A stretch of 64,000 bases of DNA, from NCBI RefSeq assembly GCF_001642475.1, contig NW_019173961.1:240862-304861 (forward strand). The letters are read 5' to 3'. Source of the stretch: Fonsecaea monophora (lineage: Eukaryota > Ascomycota > Eurotiomycetes > Chaetothyriales > Herpotrichiellaceae). Shown piece after piece: positions 30,698 through 41,715 of this stretch. How positions within the stretch are numbered: the stretch's first letter is position 1; every line of letters begins with the position of its first letter. Below the pieces are notes generated by a model that did not search any database, was not told the origin of the DNA, and worked only from the letters and a program-made list of their open reading frames with translations. Position numbers and translations under genes: made by a program.

Positions 30698-31816
30698 ATG
30701 TCCAAGCACGCAACGCTCATCAAACCTCCGAAATCCCTCCCCCATCACTCCCCCATCGAGAATGTCCTGTCCCTCCTGCCGCTCATCGACATCGGTCCTG
30801 ACATCTACACCAACGCTCGCCCGCTCTGGCACCCTCCCGGCGCAAGAGGCATCTATGGTGGCGCGGCCATCGCCCAGTGTCTGTCCGCCGCCCAGGCCAC
30901 GATCCCACCCGATTTCACCGTCCATAGCATGCACTGCTACTTTGTGCTTGCCGGCAACAGCGAGATCCCCATCTTGTACCACGTGGAACGAGTCCGGGAC
31001 GGGAAGAGCTTCATCACACGGACGGTGCAAGCGCGACAGAGGGGCAAATGTATTTTCACGACGACACTGAGTTTCATGAAGGCGGGTTCCGGCGGGAAAG
31101 AGACGGTCCAACACGCCCTCCAAATGCCCAAGGACGTCACCCCGCCGCCAAACGCAGACACGGACCGCCAGAACGTGAGGTCTAGCGACCGACCCTTCGA
31201 GGCAGTCCGCGTGCCCATCACGAACCGAAATGGCCCGCCTTCGGAGCGCAAGTTGCGACATTGGATCCGCGCCCGCGGCCGCATCTCCGACTGTCCGCCA
31301 AACATCCGTGAGGAGGAACTGCAGTCCGGCCAGAGAGCGAACCTACCGGGCGACAACCACCAAGCGCACCTGAGCGCGCTGGCGTATATGAGCGATTCGT
31401 ACTTTATCGGCACGGTTTCGCGGGTTCACGGCCTCCAGCGCTTCGGCAGCCCCGGCAACATCGAACGCAGTCTCTCCAACTTCAGGGGTTCGGAAGAAGA
31501 GAAGAAACAAATGCGAAAGTACCTCGAAGACATTGCCAAGGACGAGACGACGGAACACAAAGAAATGGCGCTGAACAACGAGGACACACGCAGCATCGGG
31601 ATGATGGTCAGCTTGGACCACACGATATTTTTCCACAACCCGAGGGCGTTCCGCGCGGACGAGTGGATGTTGACCGAGATGGATAGTCCATGGGCCGGCG
31701 ACGGGAGAGGGTTGGTCATGCAGAGGATCTGGAGTAAAGACGGAGTTTTGATTGCAACGTGTACGCAAGAGGGCGTTGTCAGGCTGAAGCAGAAGCCGAC
31801 GGCTAGTAAGATATAG
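30698..31816 (+). CDS. Acyl-CoA thioesterase II (TesB/ACOT8 family)
   Basis: Single exon, 372 residues from the first ATG. It hydrolyses acyl-CoA to free acid and CoA, in fungi mostly in connection with peroxisomal beta-oxidation. The double-hotdog fold is recognisable. The N-terminal half has GIYGGAAIAQCL and VHSMHCYFVLAG; the C-terminal half has LDHTIFFHNP with D307, then PWAGDGRGLVMQRIW, then CTQEGVVR with Q357, the Asp-Ser/Thr-Gln arrangement of the family. The last three residues are SKI, an acceptable variant of the SKL-type peroxisomal signal PTS1. A 30-residue insertion (about 265-295, Glu/Lys-rich) sits before the second hotdog. Family assignment is firm; localisation is inferred. 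Confidence 0.9.
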   Translation: MSKHATLIKPPKSLPHHSPIENVLSLLPLIDIGPDIYTNARPLWHPPGARGIYGGAAIAQCLSAAQATIPPDFTVHSMHCYFVLAGNSEIPILYHVERVRDGKSFITRTVQARQRGKCIFTTTLSFMKAGSGGKETVQHALQMPKDVTPPPNADTDRQNVRSSDRPFEAVRVPITNRNGPPSERKLRHWIRARGRISDCPPNIREEELQSGQRANLPGDNHQAHLSALAYMSDSYFIGTVSRVHGLQRFGSPGNIERSLSNFRGSEEEKKQMRKYLEDIAKDETTEHKEMALNNEDTRSIGMMVSLDHTIFFHNPRAFRADEWMLTEMDSPWAGDGRGLVMQRIWSKDGVLIATCTQEGVVRLKQKPTASKI

Positions 31817-32371
31817 GATTTTACATGTTGTTCGGAGTGAGGCACCGGCTTTGGCTTTTGTGGTTGGATTGGGTTGAGGATTGCCTACAGGATTTTGCGC
31901 GGATCGGTGGATCGGTGGACGGAATGACCTTGTCTTTGTGTGGTTTGCTCCTCCCTGTAACATTCTCCGCCGGCACGGTATTGGAATGTCCAGTGAGTAT
32001 ATATAGATAGACTTTTGGAACTAACGAGGGGCGATCAGTCGTTCGATGTAGTCTTTTGATCCCAGAACCAAGCAAGGATTGATGATTCGCTTCTTTCACG
32101 CCGTTACCCTTCCCTCGTGGTTCGTTCCTCTCTAAGATCGAAGTATCCCGCCGTCGGCCGGGCTCTCGTGGGAACCCTAGACATTCAGATTCTAGGAGCG
32201 CCTACATTGTGATGAACGTACACCGTCCAGTTCTTGTCTCACTCGTCGCCAGCCGCGTGAGTTGATTGGTCATGTCGTAGTTCTCATCACGGTATTTTCC
32301 CACCATAGCACCAAAGCCTCCTCTTTCTTGTTCGAAGAGGAACACAAAAGAAAGTGGGAGAAAAAAAGCGT
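31817..32371. other. Convergent intergenic interval
   Basis: 555 bp between the 3' ends of the thioesterase (+) and prefoldin (-) genes. No repeat or gene was seen. Confidence 0.45.
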
Positions 32372-33165
32372 TTAGGCTTCGAGATTGATACCCTTGCCGA
32401 ACCGGGCGTAGAGGTGCGCCTTCAACCCGCGGATCTGGTCCTTGATGGTCTCGAGTTCCTCCTCGAGCGTCGACACCTCGCCGTCGATCTCGGTCGTCTG
32501 GGTCGCCAGCAGCTCTTGCGCCTCGGCCAGCGGGACGTGCATGAACGAGTCGCCGATCTTGTATCTGGGTATGATGGTGCGTTAGTCTGCAGGATGCGAA
32601 AAAGACAAAAAGATTGTGAGAAGAGCGATGATGGCGTCGAAGAAAAGAAAACGAGGGCAAGGGGCTTACGGGATCAGCGAATCTTCGTCGGCGAGTTCGA
32701 GTTCCGTCGACAGCTCTTCGAGGTCTTCTTTGTCTTTCTGCAGTGGACATGGATTAGTGGATTGATTTTGGAAGATGTTTCCATCTCTTGCCTTGAGCCA
32801 CGATGTTCTTGCGTGACCAGCTTTTCCTTTTGAACCTATGGCCTCTTCATGTCCTCTAAAAGACCTCCGACAACCACAGGCGTCCAAGAGCCAAGGATAG
32901 ATAACGACTTACCTGTTTCAAACCCAACTCCTCCTCCAGGGCTTTACTCCGATTATGCAGTCTTGAAAAGGTGTTGATCTTTTCCTGATCTTCCTTTGTG
33001 ACTTCGGCGTCCGTCGACTCTGACTCTTCCTCTTTTGAGAGCTTTTCCCCGCGCAAAACCAAGTCAGAAACTCACCCCATCCAGTGATAGACCAAGGGGG
33101 GTAGTTGTAGACGACACCCTTGGTATAGGATTACAGGTGGGACTTACAACTCTTCTTGATAGCAT
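32372..33165 (-). CDS. GIM3: Prefoldin subunit 4
   Basis: Rebuilt from four exons: 33165-33148, 33041-32913, 32737-32670 and 32564-32372, all in phase, giving 135 residues. Prefoldin is the cytosolic hexameric chaperone that hands nascent actin and tubulin to the chaperonin CCT; subunit 4 is a beta-type subunit. The sequence fits the family: N-terminal helix with EDQEKINTFSRLHNR and ALEEELGLK, a central beta-hairpin segment with YKIGDSFMHVPLAEAQELL, and a C-terminal coiled coil with LEEELETIKDQIRGLKAHLY ending GKGINLEA. The first exon is only 18 nt, so automatic gene callers may miss it. Its start is supported by the GTAAGT donor and the TTTCTGAC branch before exon 2. Confidence 0.9.
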
Positions 33166-34142
33166 GATGGAAGTGGTCGGTTATTCTTTCGGGCGGGCAC
33201 CCAGGATCGGATGACTGGTGACACGCAGGAGACGGAAGTTGGAGGGACTTATTGGGATGTTTCTAGTCCTTCGATTCGAACCATATACAGTTTTCATCGA
33301 CAATGGGTCCGTCGCAAGGTTGATATTGTGATGTGATATTTCGACAGATAATGCGCCATACGGCAGAATGGCCCGCAGGACAGACTACGGCAGCTCATTT
33401 CCTTCTTAGCCGCACTGGTTGTTTCTGCGCCTCCAAAGTATCGAAACCACCGCATCTTGTCGCTCTTCTTCTTCCCTCTCAATACAGTATATGAACATAA
33501 CATTGACTTCAGCACCTTGTAATGATGTTCACATGCATCGCAGCTTCACATGCAGACCTATACACATATGACTGGTCATGAATATGTCATTTTTTCCCCC
33601 TGAAGACGCCTAGTTACTCAGCACCTCGTCCTTACGTATGCAGCCCGCAAGGTACAGACCATGGAACAGAGCACAAATCTACATCGGTCAAGCGCTGCTT
33701 GGGGCTTCATTTGCTTGAGGGGCATCCACTACGGGGTCCTTACTCCAAGATTACCACACCAGAGCTCCGCTATGCATTGTGTCAAGCACGGGAGACGTTA
33801 GTCATGAAAGCCTCGAATCTAACCTCAAGCGGGAAGTCGATGGCCCTTTTCGTGAAGCCTCATGCGGCTGGGGTTTGTTTTGCTAGGTGTATGCCAACTT
33901 GACCCGCCCAATGTTGTATCCAGAATCCGACAGGCACTCGGGACGCAATGTGATTACTGTGTATGGCGTCAAGGACGAGTAAGTAAATGGTGAATACTTG
34001 TATATATACTACTATACGTTGCCTCTCTCGTGGTTTGTCTTCATCATATCGAGAACCCACTCGCGCCGAAGTCCAGTTATATACCATATCTAACATCTCA
34101 AGGACACAGCCAGACTCACTCACATCCAGATATACAGCAGCC
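33166..34142. other. Divergent intergenic region
   Basis: 980 bp shared by the prefoldin (-) and isochorismatase-family (+) promoters. Short frames only. A GGTTCGAATC-like motif near 33276 on the minus strand is not part of a tRNA fold. Confidence 0.45.
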
Positions 34143-35012
34143 ATGGCCTACCAACAACCACCCTACAAGTTCGAGCGTCTCGACAAAGACAAGGCGATCC
34201 TGCTGATCGTCGACCACCAACTAGGCCTTCTCCAGCTCGTCAAGGACTACACCACAGCCGAGTTCCGCAACAATGTCCTCGCCCACGCCGAGCTGGGGAA
34301 GCTCTTCGACCTGCCAACCATCCTGACGACCTCTGCCGAGACTGGCCCCAACGGCCCTCTACCCAAGGAAATCACAGACATGTATCCCAACGCCCCCTTC
34401 ATCAGGAGAAACGGCGAGGTCAACGCCTGGGACAACCCGGACTTCCGCGCGGCCGTGGAAGCCACAGGCCGCAAGCAAGTCATCCTGGGCGGCATCGTCA
34501 CAGAGGTGTGTACCATGTTCCTGGCTCTCAGTCTGAGAGAGGCCGGGTACTCGGTGTGGGCGAATACTGAAGCCAGCGGAACGGCGACGCCCAAGCTGGC
34601 CGAGGATGCGAACCGGAGGATGGAGAATGCTGGCGTGCACTTGGTAAGCCCCGACGCTATTTCCAGGAATCAACGTCTACCTAGAGAATTCTCCACGGTG
34701 GCTCTCTTAGGTTTCACAGGGCTGACCGAACACTCTAGACTGGCATGTTTGGCATTGCCATGTTCCTGATGAAGGACTGGCGAAACACGCCCGGCACGGC
34801 CGAAGTGCTTCCGTACCTGGACAAGGTACGTGTGTTTTGATATTACTATACACATCCTCTCCATATACAGAGGACACGTTGTTTTCCAACAAAAGAATCA
34901 AGCTGACTTGGACTTCCCGCAGTACTTCCCGGCCTACGGCATCGTCGCTCGAAGTCACGGCTCGGCAAAGAAATTCGGCGACATAGTCCCCGGAGAGGAA
35001 CAGTTACTGTGA
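34143..35012 (+). CDS. Isochorismatase-family cysteine hydrolase (YcaC-like)
   Basis: Three exons: 34143-34643, 34739-34825 and 34923-35012 (GTAAGC and GTACGT donors; TCTAG and CGCAG acceptors), all phase 0, giving 225 residues. The fold is that of cysteine hydrolases such as isochorismatase, nicotinamidase and YcaC. Visible: catalytic Asp D24 in LIVDHQLGLL, the cis-peptide and nucleophile region GGIVTEVC with C123, and the downstream LREAGYSVWANTEASG loop. Closest in form to YcaC-type hydrolases, whose natural substrate is not known; a role on isochorismate itself is not implied. No targeting signal is seen. The second intron reads through without an early stop for some distance. Confidence 0.88.
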
Positions 35013-35795
35013 AGCGTCCACGCATGCATACACATACACATGCATATACAGCATTCGAGAGGTTTCATTCAAGACCCTTGGGTCGCGACCACTGGAGCTG
35101 GAGCTGGAGCTGCCCGCCTCGGAGGATCGACAGTGACCAGGGTTTAGAGCTATTTGGCCGGGAATAGGGCTGGAAAGAAAGGGGAATCTCGAATGCGCTA
35201 TGAAACCGTTTACCAGAGTACAGCGACACAGTGATACAGTGATACAGCACTCCTGGATGATATATACAACAAAATCGATAAAATGGATTTTTACAAACAA
35301 TCGAACAAAGGAAAACCCTCAAACCCCAAGGCGCCGCCGTACTATGCCAGATAAGACACGGGCGCTTTTCCTTTCCTTTCCTTTACTTCCTTGTCCGCAC
35401 ACAGATCGATCCCTTATGGTCCATGTAAGTTTGAGGTCAAGAACCATTCTTTGCTCTTGGATAGATGGTAGTTGTATGGATGAGTGGGTGGACGGAGTCT
35501 TTATCTACCTACCGACCTACCTACCTACCTACCTACCTATCCATGTACCCAGAGACCCAGGGACCAACAAAACAGTACCATACCGTGTCATAGGTAACCA
35601 ACTCAAATAACACCACGCCACACCACACCACAGACCGGGTAATGACTCCCCTTCCCTCCCATAATAGAGGAACAAGACAAAAACTCCACGCCAACAAATC
35701 CGATCCCGACTTTTTCTAAAATAAATAGGGTAGGGCAGGAAGCGCGCGCGTGGGCGAAGAAAGAGAATGGGGGAAAAAAATAACAAAGTTCTGAT
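35013..35795. other. Convergent intergenic interval
   Basis: 780 bp between 3' ends. It holds a CTTTC repeat (about 35367-35385) and a CTAC repeat (about 35504-35540). No gene recognised. Confidence 0.5.
35504..35540 (+). repeat. CTAC tetranucleotide repeat
   Basis: About nine CTAC units with one substitution (an ACCGAC interruption near the start). Confidence 0.85.
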
Positions 35796-36982
35796 TTATA
35801 CAGCGCTATACCCGCCTCTAGAACCGCCTCCGGACACGGTATCAATCACCTTTCTCGACCAGTCCTTGAAGAGGTAGGGAATGTCGCGGATCGTGTCGCC
35901 ATGCGGGAGCAGGTCCCAGCCCCGAGCGCCGTAGCGGTTGTAGTTCAGCCAGGAGCCGAAGATGAGGTAGGCGGCGATGCCGAGAAAGGCACTGGTTATG
36001 GCGAGGGGCTTTGGTTAGTTATATACATCCAAGATAGGATGGGAAACACAAAACATTCGGGGAAGGCCGGGAGAGGGAGTCCAGTGCAAAAGGGAAAAAA
36101 AGGGGGAGGAGGGATGGCATACAGCAGGATAAACCAGGTGAAGAAACCCCATCCGCTCCTCCTCGCTTCGTCGCTGTCGGCGTAGTCCTCGCAAGCATAC
36201 TTTGTCCGCCAGTCGAGCCTCAGAACCTCTATCTTGTCCTTTCCCTCGACCGGCCCGTAGCTCACAAACGTCAAGCTCGAGGTGCTCGGCTGCTCTTCCT
36301 TGTCCTTGTCCTTGTCCTTGTCCTTGTCCTGGTCGGGATCCTGGTCATCGCGCTTCCTCTTCTCTTCGTTCCCGCTCCGATCCTTGTCACACGTCAATTG
36401 AACCACTGCCTTTTGCTTCATTTTGTTGTAATTGCCGCCGTTCAGCTCAATCTGGAGGCCGTCCGAGTTGGAATCTTGCGTTTTCAACCTGGTCACCTTA
36501 GGATCCAGACCGGCACCCGTGCTGGATTCGAAGTTCCCCGCAATGGGAATCACATTCTCGACTTGGACGTGTTTCTTGTCCGGATCATCGGCAGGGTTCC
36601 AGGATTGGACGACACCGCATACTGTCCGCAAACGTTAAAATCATTTCCTGGCCATTGGCATTTCTTGACTCTTGCTCAACCCCAGTCGACCCGCTGGGCC
36701 TTGGGTAGCTAGCTTACCTCGAGTTCCGCCTGGACATTGATCCTGGTCTCTTATACCCTCCAACTTCTTCAACGGCGCGCAAAGGTTAATGGTCCACGTG
36801 GTGTTGTATTCCGCAGGCGGTCTCGATGTGTCGTGCACAGTGACGGAATGGCGGCCCGCGAGCTTCGACAGGTCAAACTTCTTGCCGTCGACCCGGATAT
36901 TCTGACAGTCTATTGTTACAGAGGTGACGAGATGTGATAACGACAGGAGAAGCGGTAACAGGGAATAGACGGGCGTTTTCAT
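35796..36982 (-). CDS. atg27: Autophagy-related protein Atg27
   Basis: Three exons: 36982-36718, 36621-36123 and 35991-35796, in phase, giving 319 residues. Atg27 is a type I membrane protein that cycles between Golgi, endosome and vacuole and helps Atg9 delivery in autophagy and the Cvt pathway. Seen here: signal peptide (about 1-20, ending VTS), a lumenal mannose-6-phosphate-receptor-homology-like domain starting DCQNIRVDGKKFDLSKL, with paired Cys and RLDWRTKYACE near its end, a single membrane segment (about 254-275), and a short cytosolic tail ending YSAV. YSAV is the tyrosine sorting signal described for yeast Atg27. An acidic/basic Lys-Asp repeat (about 185-197) interrupts the lumenal domain. 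The membrane segment is split by intron 2. Confidence 0.9.
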
Positions 36983-37840
36983 GGTTGCGGAGGGAGTGGA
37001 GAGATGACAAAAAGGTAGGGATGGGGTCGGGATGGGATGAGATCGCGTGGACGTCTAAGAGGAGCAGAGGAGAGACCAAAACAGCAAGTATATCTGAACG
37101 ACAGGCGAGAACTGAAAAAGTAGTGAAGGGGGCTCCGCTGTACAGCTGGCCGGTTTGAATCTGGGAGATGGTGGAAGGGTTGGTGAGTTTGTGAACTTGT
37201 TTCTCGCCGCCTGCGTTTGTCGACCTCGACTTGTCGAACCCTGATCGAGAGACCGGGTGGTCATTAGGCCCGCGCCTCCGCCTCTTTTGAGAAAGGAGTG
37301 TTGCCGCCCTATACGCAATATGCATCATTGGCTGAATGAGGGCGATATCATATGGCCCCACTACTCGCCTCTTTTAGCACTCTGAACTGGTACTGGGCAT
37401 ATAGACCTCCAAATACCTCCTTCCTTTCTACATACGCGAACCATCTACATACTCACGTGTCCGTTCCATGTCTTTGCTGTCGTCAGCACTATTCGCATGC
37501 ATCGTGCTTACAGCTCGTCCTTCAGGATCGAACACGTCGTCCATGAAAGGCTTGGAATTGCAACCTGTGCTTGTGCTGTACGAGTTAAAGCTTGTCTGGC
37601 CGTATCTCGTATTTTCTGGGTTTGGCTGCTTCCGCCAATTGGATTCGTTGCTGCCTTGTCCCCGACGTCCGCAAATGGCCTAGTAAGTACCAATAGCTGG
37701 AGGCCTAGCTAGGCCTAAGTTGTCTCAATCTTTCGACTCTCAAGTCGTGTATTTCTCATCTCTCCTCCTTTTTTGTTTTGTTATTTCTCCAGATCTTGAG
37801 AAACTTTAGACGTCAATCGCACTGGCGCACCGCTCAAGAT
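36983..37840. other. Divergent intergenic region with a probable 5'-UTR intron
   Basis: 860 bp between atg27 (-) and the GNAT gene (+). A consistent intron (GTAAGT donor at 37683, long pyrimidine tract, CTCCAG ending at 37792) lies before the GNAT start. An upstream coding exon is possible but I saw no persuasive one. Confidence 0.4.
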
Positions 37841-38805
37841 ATGGATGGTGAGGGTGCGAATCGGGTTGATGAGTCCTCAGGAGACCCTCCAATAGGAGCG
37901 CCTCCTATTTTCCGACCCGCTAAGCTAGAAGAAGATGACATGCTATCTCGAATACTGTGCAATGCATTTCTTCCGCTCTGGTAGGTCATTCTGGAATGAG
38001 GAGGAGGGATACGGATGGATCAGACCAAACCAGCTGACGCCTCTGTAGGAATCACAATTGGTTCCACGGCGTTTCGCAACCGCTGGAGCCTGTCATGATC
38101 GGCACACCCACCAGTAAACCGCACATGACCAGTCTGCAGAAGACTCGAGTCCGCTTCTATCGGAGCTTGATAAGCGCGACCAGGCTACTTGGTGGTTCGG
38201 TTCTCGTCGCTGAGATCAACACGTCGGATGGTGACGGTGACGGCGCAGAAGCGACAACATCAACATCAACAACGCAGACCGATATAGGTGCCATCCTGCT
38301 CTGGCTGCCTCCACACAAGCGGATGGGACCATTCGAGCTCGGCAAACTGTGGCAGTCGGGATTTTTGGGCCTCATGCTCCCCTGGCACTACGGCCCAAGG
38401 GGCTTCTACCGCATCGAGTTCATCTTTGAGGAGAACATCCGCAAGATGTGGACGCGCACGCTACCGGAGCTGCAGCCCCGTGGGTTCAAGGAAGAAGAAT
38501 GCGCTTTCGTCCAGATGATCGCGAGCAACCCCAAGTACGCCGGGAAACGCTACGCGTCGGCCCTGTTGCGGCATCAGGTGGAGCAGCATTTCGAAGAGTT
38601 CCCCGACCGCCCTGTCATTCTCGATACGACCACCACACAGGCCATCCGGGCGTATGAGCGGCTGGGGTTCAAACTCCTCGCCGAAACGCCCGTGGATACC
38701 GGGACCGATGCCACGGGGATGAAACTCAAGTCCAATGCCAGCGAAGAGATCAGGAAGGAAGCAAAGGAGATGTGCATCCAGCGAGTGATGGCGAGAGTAC
38801 CATGA
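37841..38805 (+). CDS. GNAT-family N-acetyltransferase
   Basis: Two exons, 37841-37980 and 38049-38805 (GTAGGT donor, TGTAG acceptor), giving 298 residues. GNAT enzymes move an acetyl group from acetyl-CoA to an amine. The N-terminal part has FRPAKLEEDDMLSRILCNAF, an opening typical of fungal GNAT proteins. The acetyl-CoA-binding motif A region is FVQMIASNPKYAGKRYASALL (the Q/RxxGxG/A loop is degenerate: P-K-Y-A-G-K-R-Y-A), followed by VILDTTTTQAIRAYERLGF, a strong motif B. An Asp/Thr-rich linker (about 110-130) is probably a loop. Substrate is unknown; no signal peptide. Confidence 0.82.
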
Positions 38806-40065
38806 GTTTGATGGATTTTGGTTGATATTGATGTCTGTCCTCGAAGAGAGGGGGATTGATTTGTATGGAGGAGGCCATGGCCGCCTAGGTTGGTACGTCG
38901 TTTTTGTAATGTGACGGGCGGAGGATGCAAGTCGCTGTACCAGGCATGGCATGAGTGATCAAGGGACCTGAACAGGGACACATGTTGCCCCCTTCTCTCT
39001 AACGGGCACTGATGTCACTTGCTTGGTCGATAATCTCGTAATCTGAGACGAGGCTGCACCCTCGCAGCAGCAAGCCTGCACCTCTTACCCGTTTCTGTCT
39101 GTCTGTCTGTTCTAGGCCCCTTTGCAAGAAGGCCCTTTTCTCTTATTCTTACAAGTAACAATGAAGGGGGACATCAGATCAGATCAACTCAGATCAGACG
39201 AGGAATTATTAATTACCTAGGCATTAAGTCCAGGTAAGGTACTTCGTTACAAGTCCGTCCATGGCCACAAGAAAGGGTAAAAAAAAATACAGGTACACAT
39301 GTAAAATACAGACTACGAGTACAAGGTTCGGGTTAGAGGGATTTAAACCTCAAGCCCTATCGATAACTCTCTTGTTCGTACTCGTAATTACCTTTGTCAA
39401 ACCTTGTACGGCTTTGAGCCAAGTCAGTCACGTACTCGTCGTTGTCCTTACTCGAGTAGCAACGACCAAGTTACTCAATTGCTAAGCTGGTGCTGGTGGT
39501 GCAACGATAATTACAAACCACAAGTGGCGTTGCTGGCGCGGCAATGGCACGCCTTGGTTGGATAACATGGGTGAGGTGGAGACCATAATACGAGTTGAAT
39601 ACTCACTCAGTACTAAGTTCTGGTTTTTGCCTTTTGGAACTATCCGGACATATTGAATCTTGTCGCTTCTCGGAAGCACTTTTCAGCCTGTCCCATCTTC
39701 GCCATCGTACGAGTCGCCGGCCAGTTCTCTCCCAGACTTCTAGATTTCCCCCGGAACAAGTTTGGGTCACTCCGCGGCCCCCCAGGAAGCCGTGGCATGA
39801 CGATGGACAAGACAAGTTGCGACGACAAAAGTAATTATTCAGCTTGGCTGTGGGTTGCCTCGATGGCCTCTGACCCCATGTCCAACGTCGAGCGTGACTG
39901 TGCATCAGTTGGCGGAATGCAGGAAACACTAGTTAGTGGATGACATCCCCTTATAACGTCGCACTTTGAATCAACACCCGCACCGTACATCTCACCCGCT
40001 GTTGCATCTTTCTTCTCAGAAAGTCGAGGAGCGACACCCACATTCAACCCATCAAGCCGCTTCAA
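38806..40065. other. Intergenic region
   Basis: 1.26 kb between two plus-strand genes. A TCTG repeat near 39100, an ACCTAGG motif near 39216 and several GTAC/GAGTAC motifs occur. I saw no gene or RNA. Confidence 0.5.
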
Positions 40066-41715
40066 ATGGCTGCCGCCGAGGACATCTTCGACTACATAGT
40101 AGTGGGCGGCGGAATCGCCGGCTGTGCCCTCGCTTCTCTCCTCGCCAAATCGAAATCATCCCCCTCTGTTCTGTTAATTGAAGCTGGCCCGGATGTGTCG
40201 GGTCACCCACTGACCCAGTCTCCTTTGGGCTGCTTCGCCGCTCACGGATCGGATATTGACTGGAACTATAAGACCGTACCTCAACCACACCTCAATGATC
40301 GGTCGCTGTACGAAGCCGGTGGGAAGGCTTTGGGGGGTGGTAGCGCAACCAACTATGCCACCTGGACTCGTGGTCCGAAAGTAGATTACGACCGATGGGG
40401 GAAACTCGTGGGTGATGCGAGATGGACCTATAACGGCCTCCTGCCTTATTTCGACAAGATCGAGAAAGACCACATCTCAACTGTGGCCATATCAAAGAGC
40501 CACCCTGACCGCAAGTCTCCCTTGAGGGATCAAGTCTTGAAGGCGTGGCTTGATCTTGGACTGAGCCAGATCGAGAACGCCAACGGCGGTGAGCCTTTAG
40601 GTGTAGGCGAAGTGGTCGAGAACTTGAAGGAAGGGAAAAGGCAGCTAGCGAGCGCAGCGTTCGATTTGAGAGACGTCAAGGTCATGACAGAAACTGCGGC
40701 GCAAAAGGTGCTTCTCGAAAATCGACAGGGAAAACTTACCGCTATAGGAGTCCAAATCCATGGCGAGAGACATTTTCTGGCATCCAAAGAGGTCATCCTC
40801 TCGGCAGGAGCATTTCGCACGCCACAACTTCTCATGCTGAGTGGAATTGGTCCAGCTGCAGACTTGGAGAAAGCGAACATCCCAACACAGCTCGACTTAC
40901 CTGGCGTCGGCCTGAACTTCCACGACCACCTCCTGGTCGGATTCGCTTTTCGCCTCAAGAACCCTTCACTGGGCCTTGCCATGGGAGGTGTAGCCGGACC
41001 CTGGGCAGAGCCAGCACATCAATTGGGCCTTCCTGTGGACTGGGTTGTGACCGAGAACGTGCCGAGGTCCTTTCTGGAGGAGGCTGTGAAAAAAGATATG
41101 GTCCGCGACTCATCTGGGGGTGGAGACACATACCCTGTCTCGCTTCTCGATTCCGAGTCAGTCCACCTTGAATCTATCATGATGTACGCCCCTGGTGGCC
41201 TACCCATCACCAACCTGCATGTTCCCTTTGATGGAACACATATAGGTGCCGTGGTGGGGGTTATGTCGCCGACGTCCCGAGGCAAAATCGGTTTATCTTC
41301 CTCGTCAGCATTGGACCCCCCAGTCATCGATCCCAACTACAACGCAACAAACGTCGATCGCGCGCTTATGCGTTATGGAATTCGCCGCTTGCTTCAAGCT
41401 GTTCAGCACTCCATGTCGGACGTGGTCGAGTCTGAGAACCCTCCGCCTTCAGTCGAAGCCCTGTCATATACATCTTCTGATTCAGCAATTGACGCTCGGG
41501 TGCGGTCCGAGGCTCGCACGTTCTTCCATGCCGCAGGGACAGCAAGTATGGGTTCCGTGGTGGATACACAATTGCGAGTAAAGGGCATCGGTGGTCTGCG
41601 AGTTGTGGATACCAGCGTCATCCCAATACCAATTGGTGGACATCTGCAGGCTGCAACCTATGCCATTGCTGCGCAGGCTGCGGACATGATCACGCAAGAA
41701 AATGGACGGCGATGA
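40066..41715 (+). CDS. GMC-family FAD oxidoreductase
   Basis: Single exon, 549 residues from ATG. Glucose-methanol-choline oxidoreductases use FAD to oxidise alcohols, sugars or aromatic alcohols. Seen: dinucleotide-binding VVGGGIAG at 12-19, the ADP-contacting LLIEAGP, the GMC signature GKALGGGSATNYATWTRG (about 86-103), the second signature SAGAFRTPQLLMLSGIGP (about 246-263), and the C-terminal active-site histidines H488 (FFHAAGTASMG) and H526 (IGGHLQAATYA). No signal peptide, so it may be intracellular, unlike secreted aryl-alcohol or glucose oxidases. It is followed by an ACS-type transporter on the same strand, suggesting an import-and-oxidise or biosynthetic pairing. Substrate unknown. 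Confidence 0.9.
   Translation: MAAAEDIFDYIVVGGGIAGCALASLLAKSKSSPSVLLIEAGPDVSGHPLTQSPLGCFAAHGSDIDWNYKTVPQPHLNDRSLYEAGGKALGGGSATNYATWTRGPKVDYDRWGKLVGDARWTYNGLLPYFDKIEKDHISTVAISKSHPDRKSPLRDQVLKAWLDLGLSQIENANGGEPLGVGEVVENLKEGKRQLASAAFDLRDVKVMTETAAQKVLLENRQGKLTAIGVQIHGERHFLASKEVILSAGAFRTPQLLMLSGIGPAADLEKANIPTQLDLPGVGLNFHDHLLVGFAFRLKNPSLGLAMGGVAGPWAEPAHQLGLPVDWVVTENVPRSFLEEAVKKDMVRDSSGGGDTYPVSLLDSESVHLESIMMYAPGGLPITNLHVPFDGTHIGAVVGVMSPTSRGKIGLSSSSALDPPVIDPNYNATNVDRALMRYGIRRLLQAVQHSMSDVVESENPPPSVEALSYTSSDSAIDARVRSEARTFFHAAGTASMGSVVDTQLRVKGIGGLRVVDTSVIPIPIGGHLQAATYAIAAQAADMITQENGRR

Noticed and set aside
33265..33345. Possible tRNA on the minus strand (GGTTCGAATC motif)
   Set aside because: No acceptor, D-arm or anticodon stem can be paired around it.
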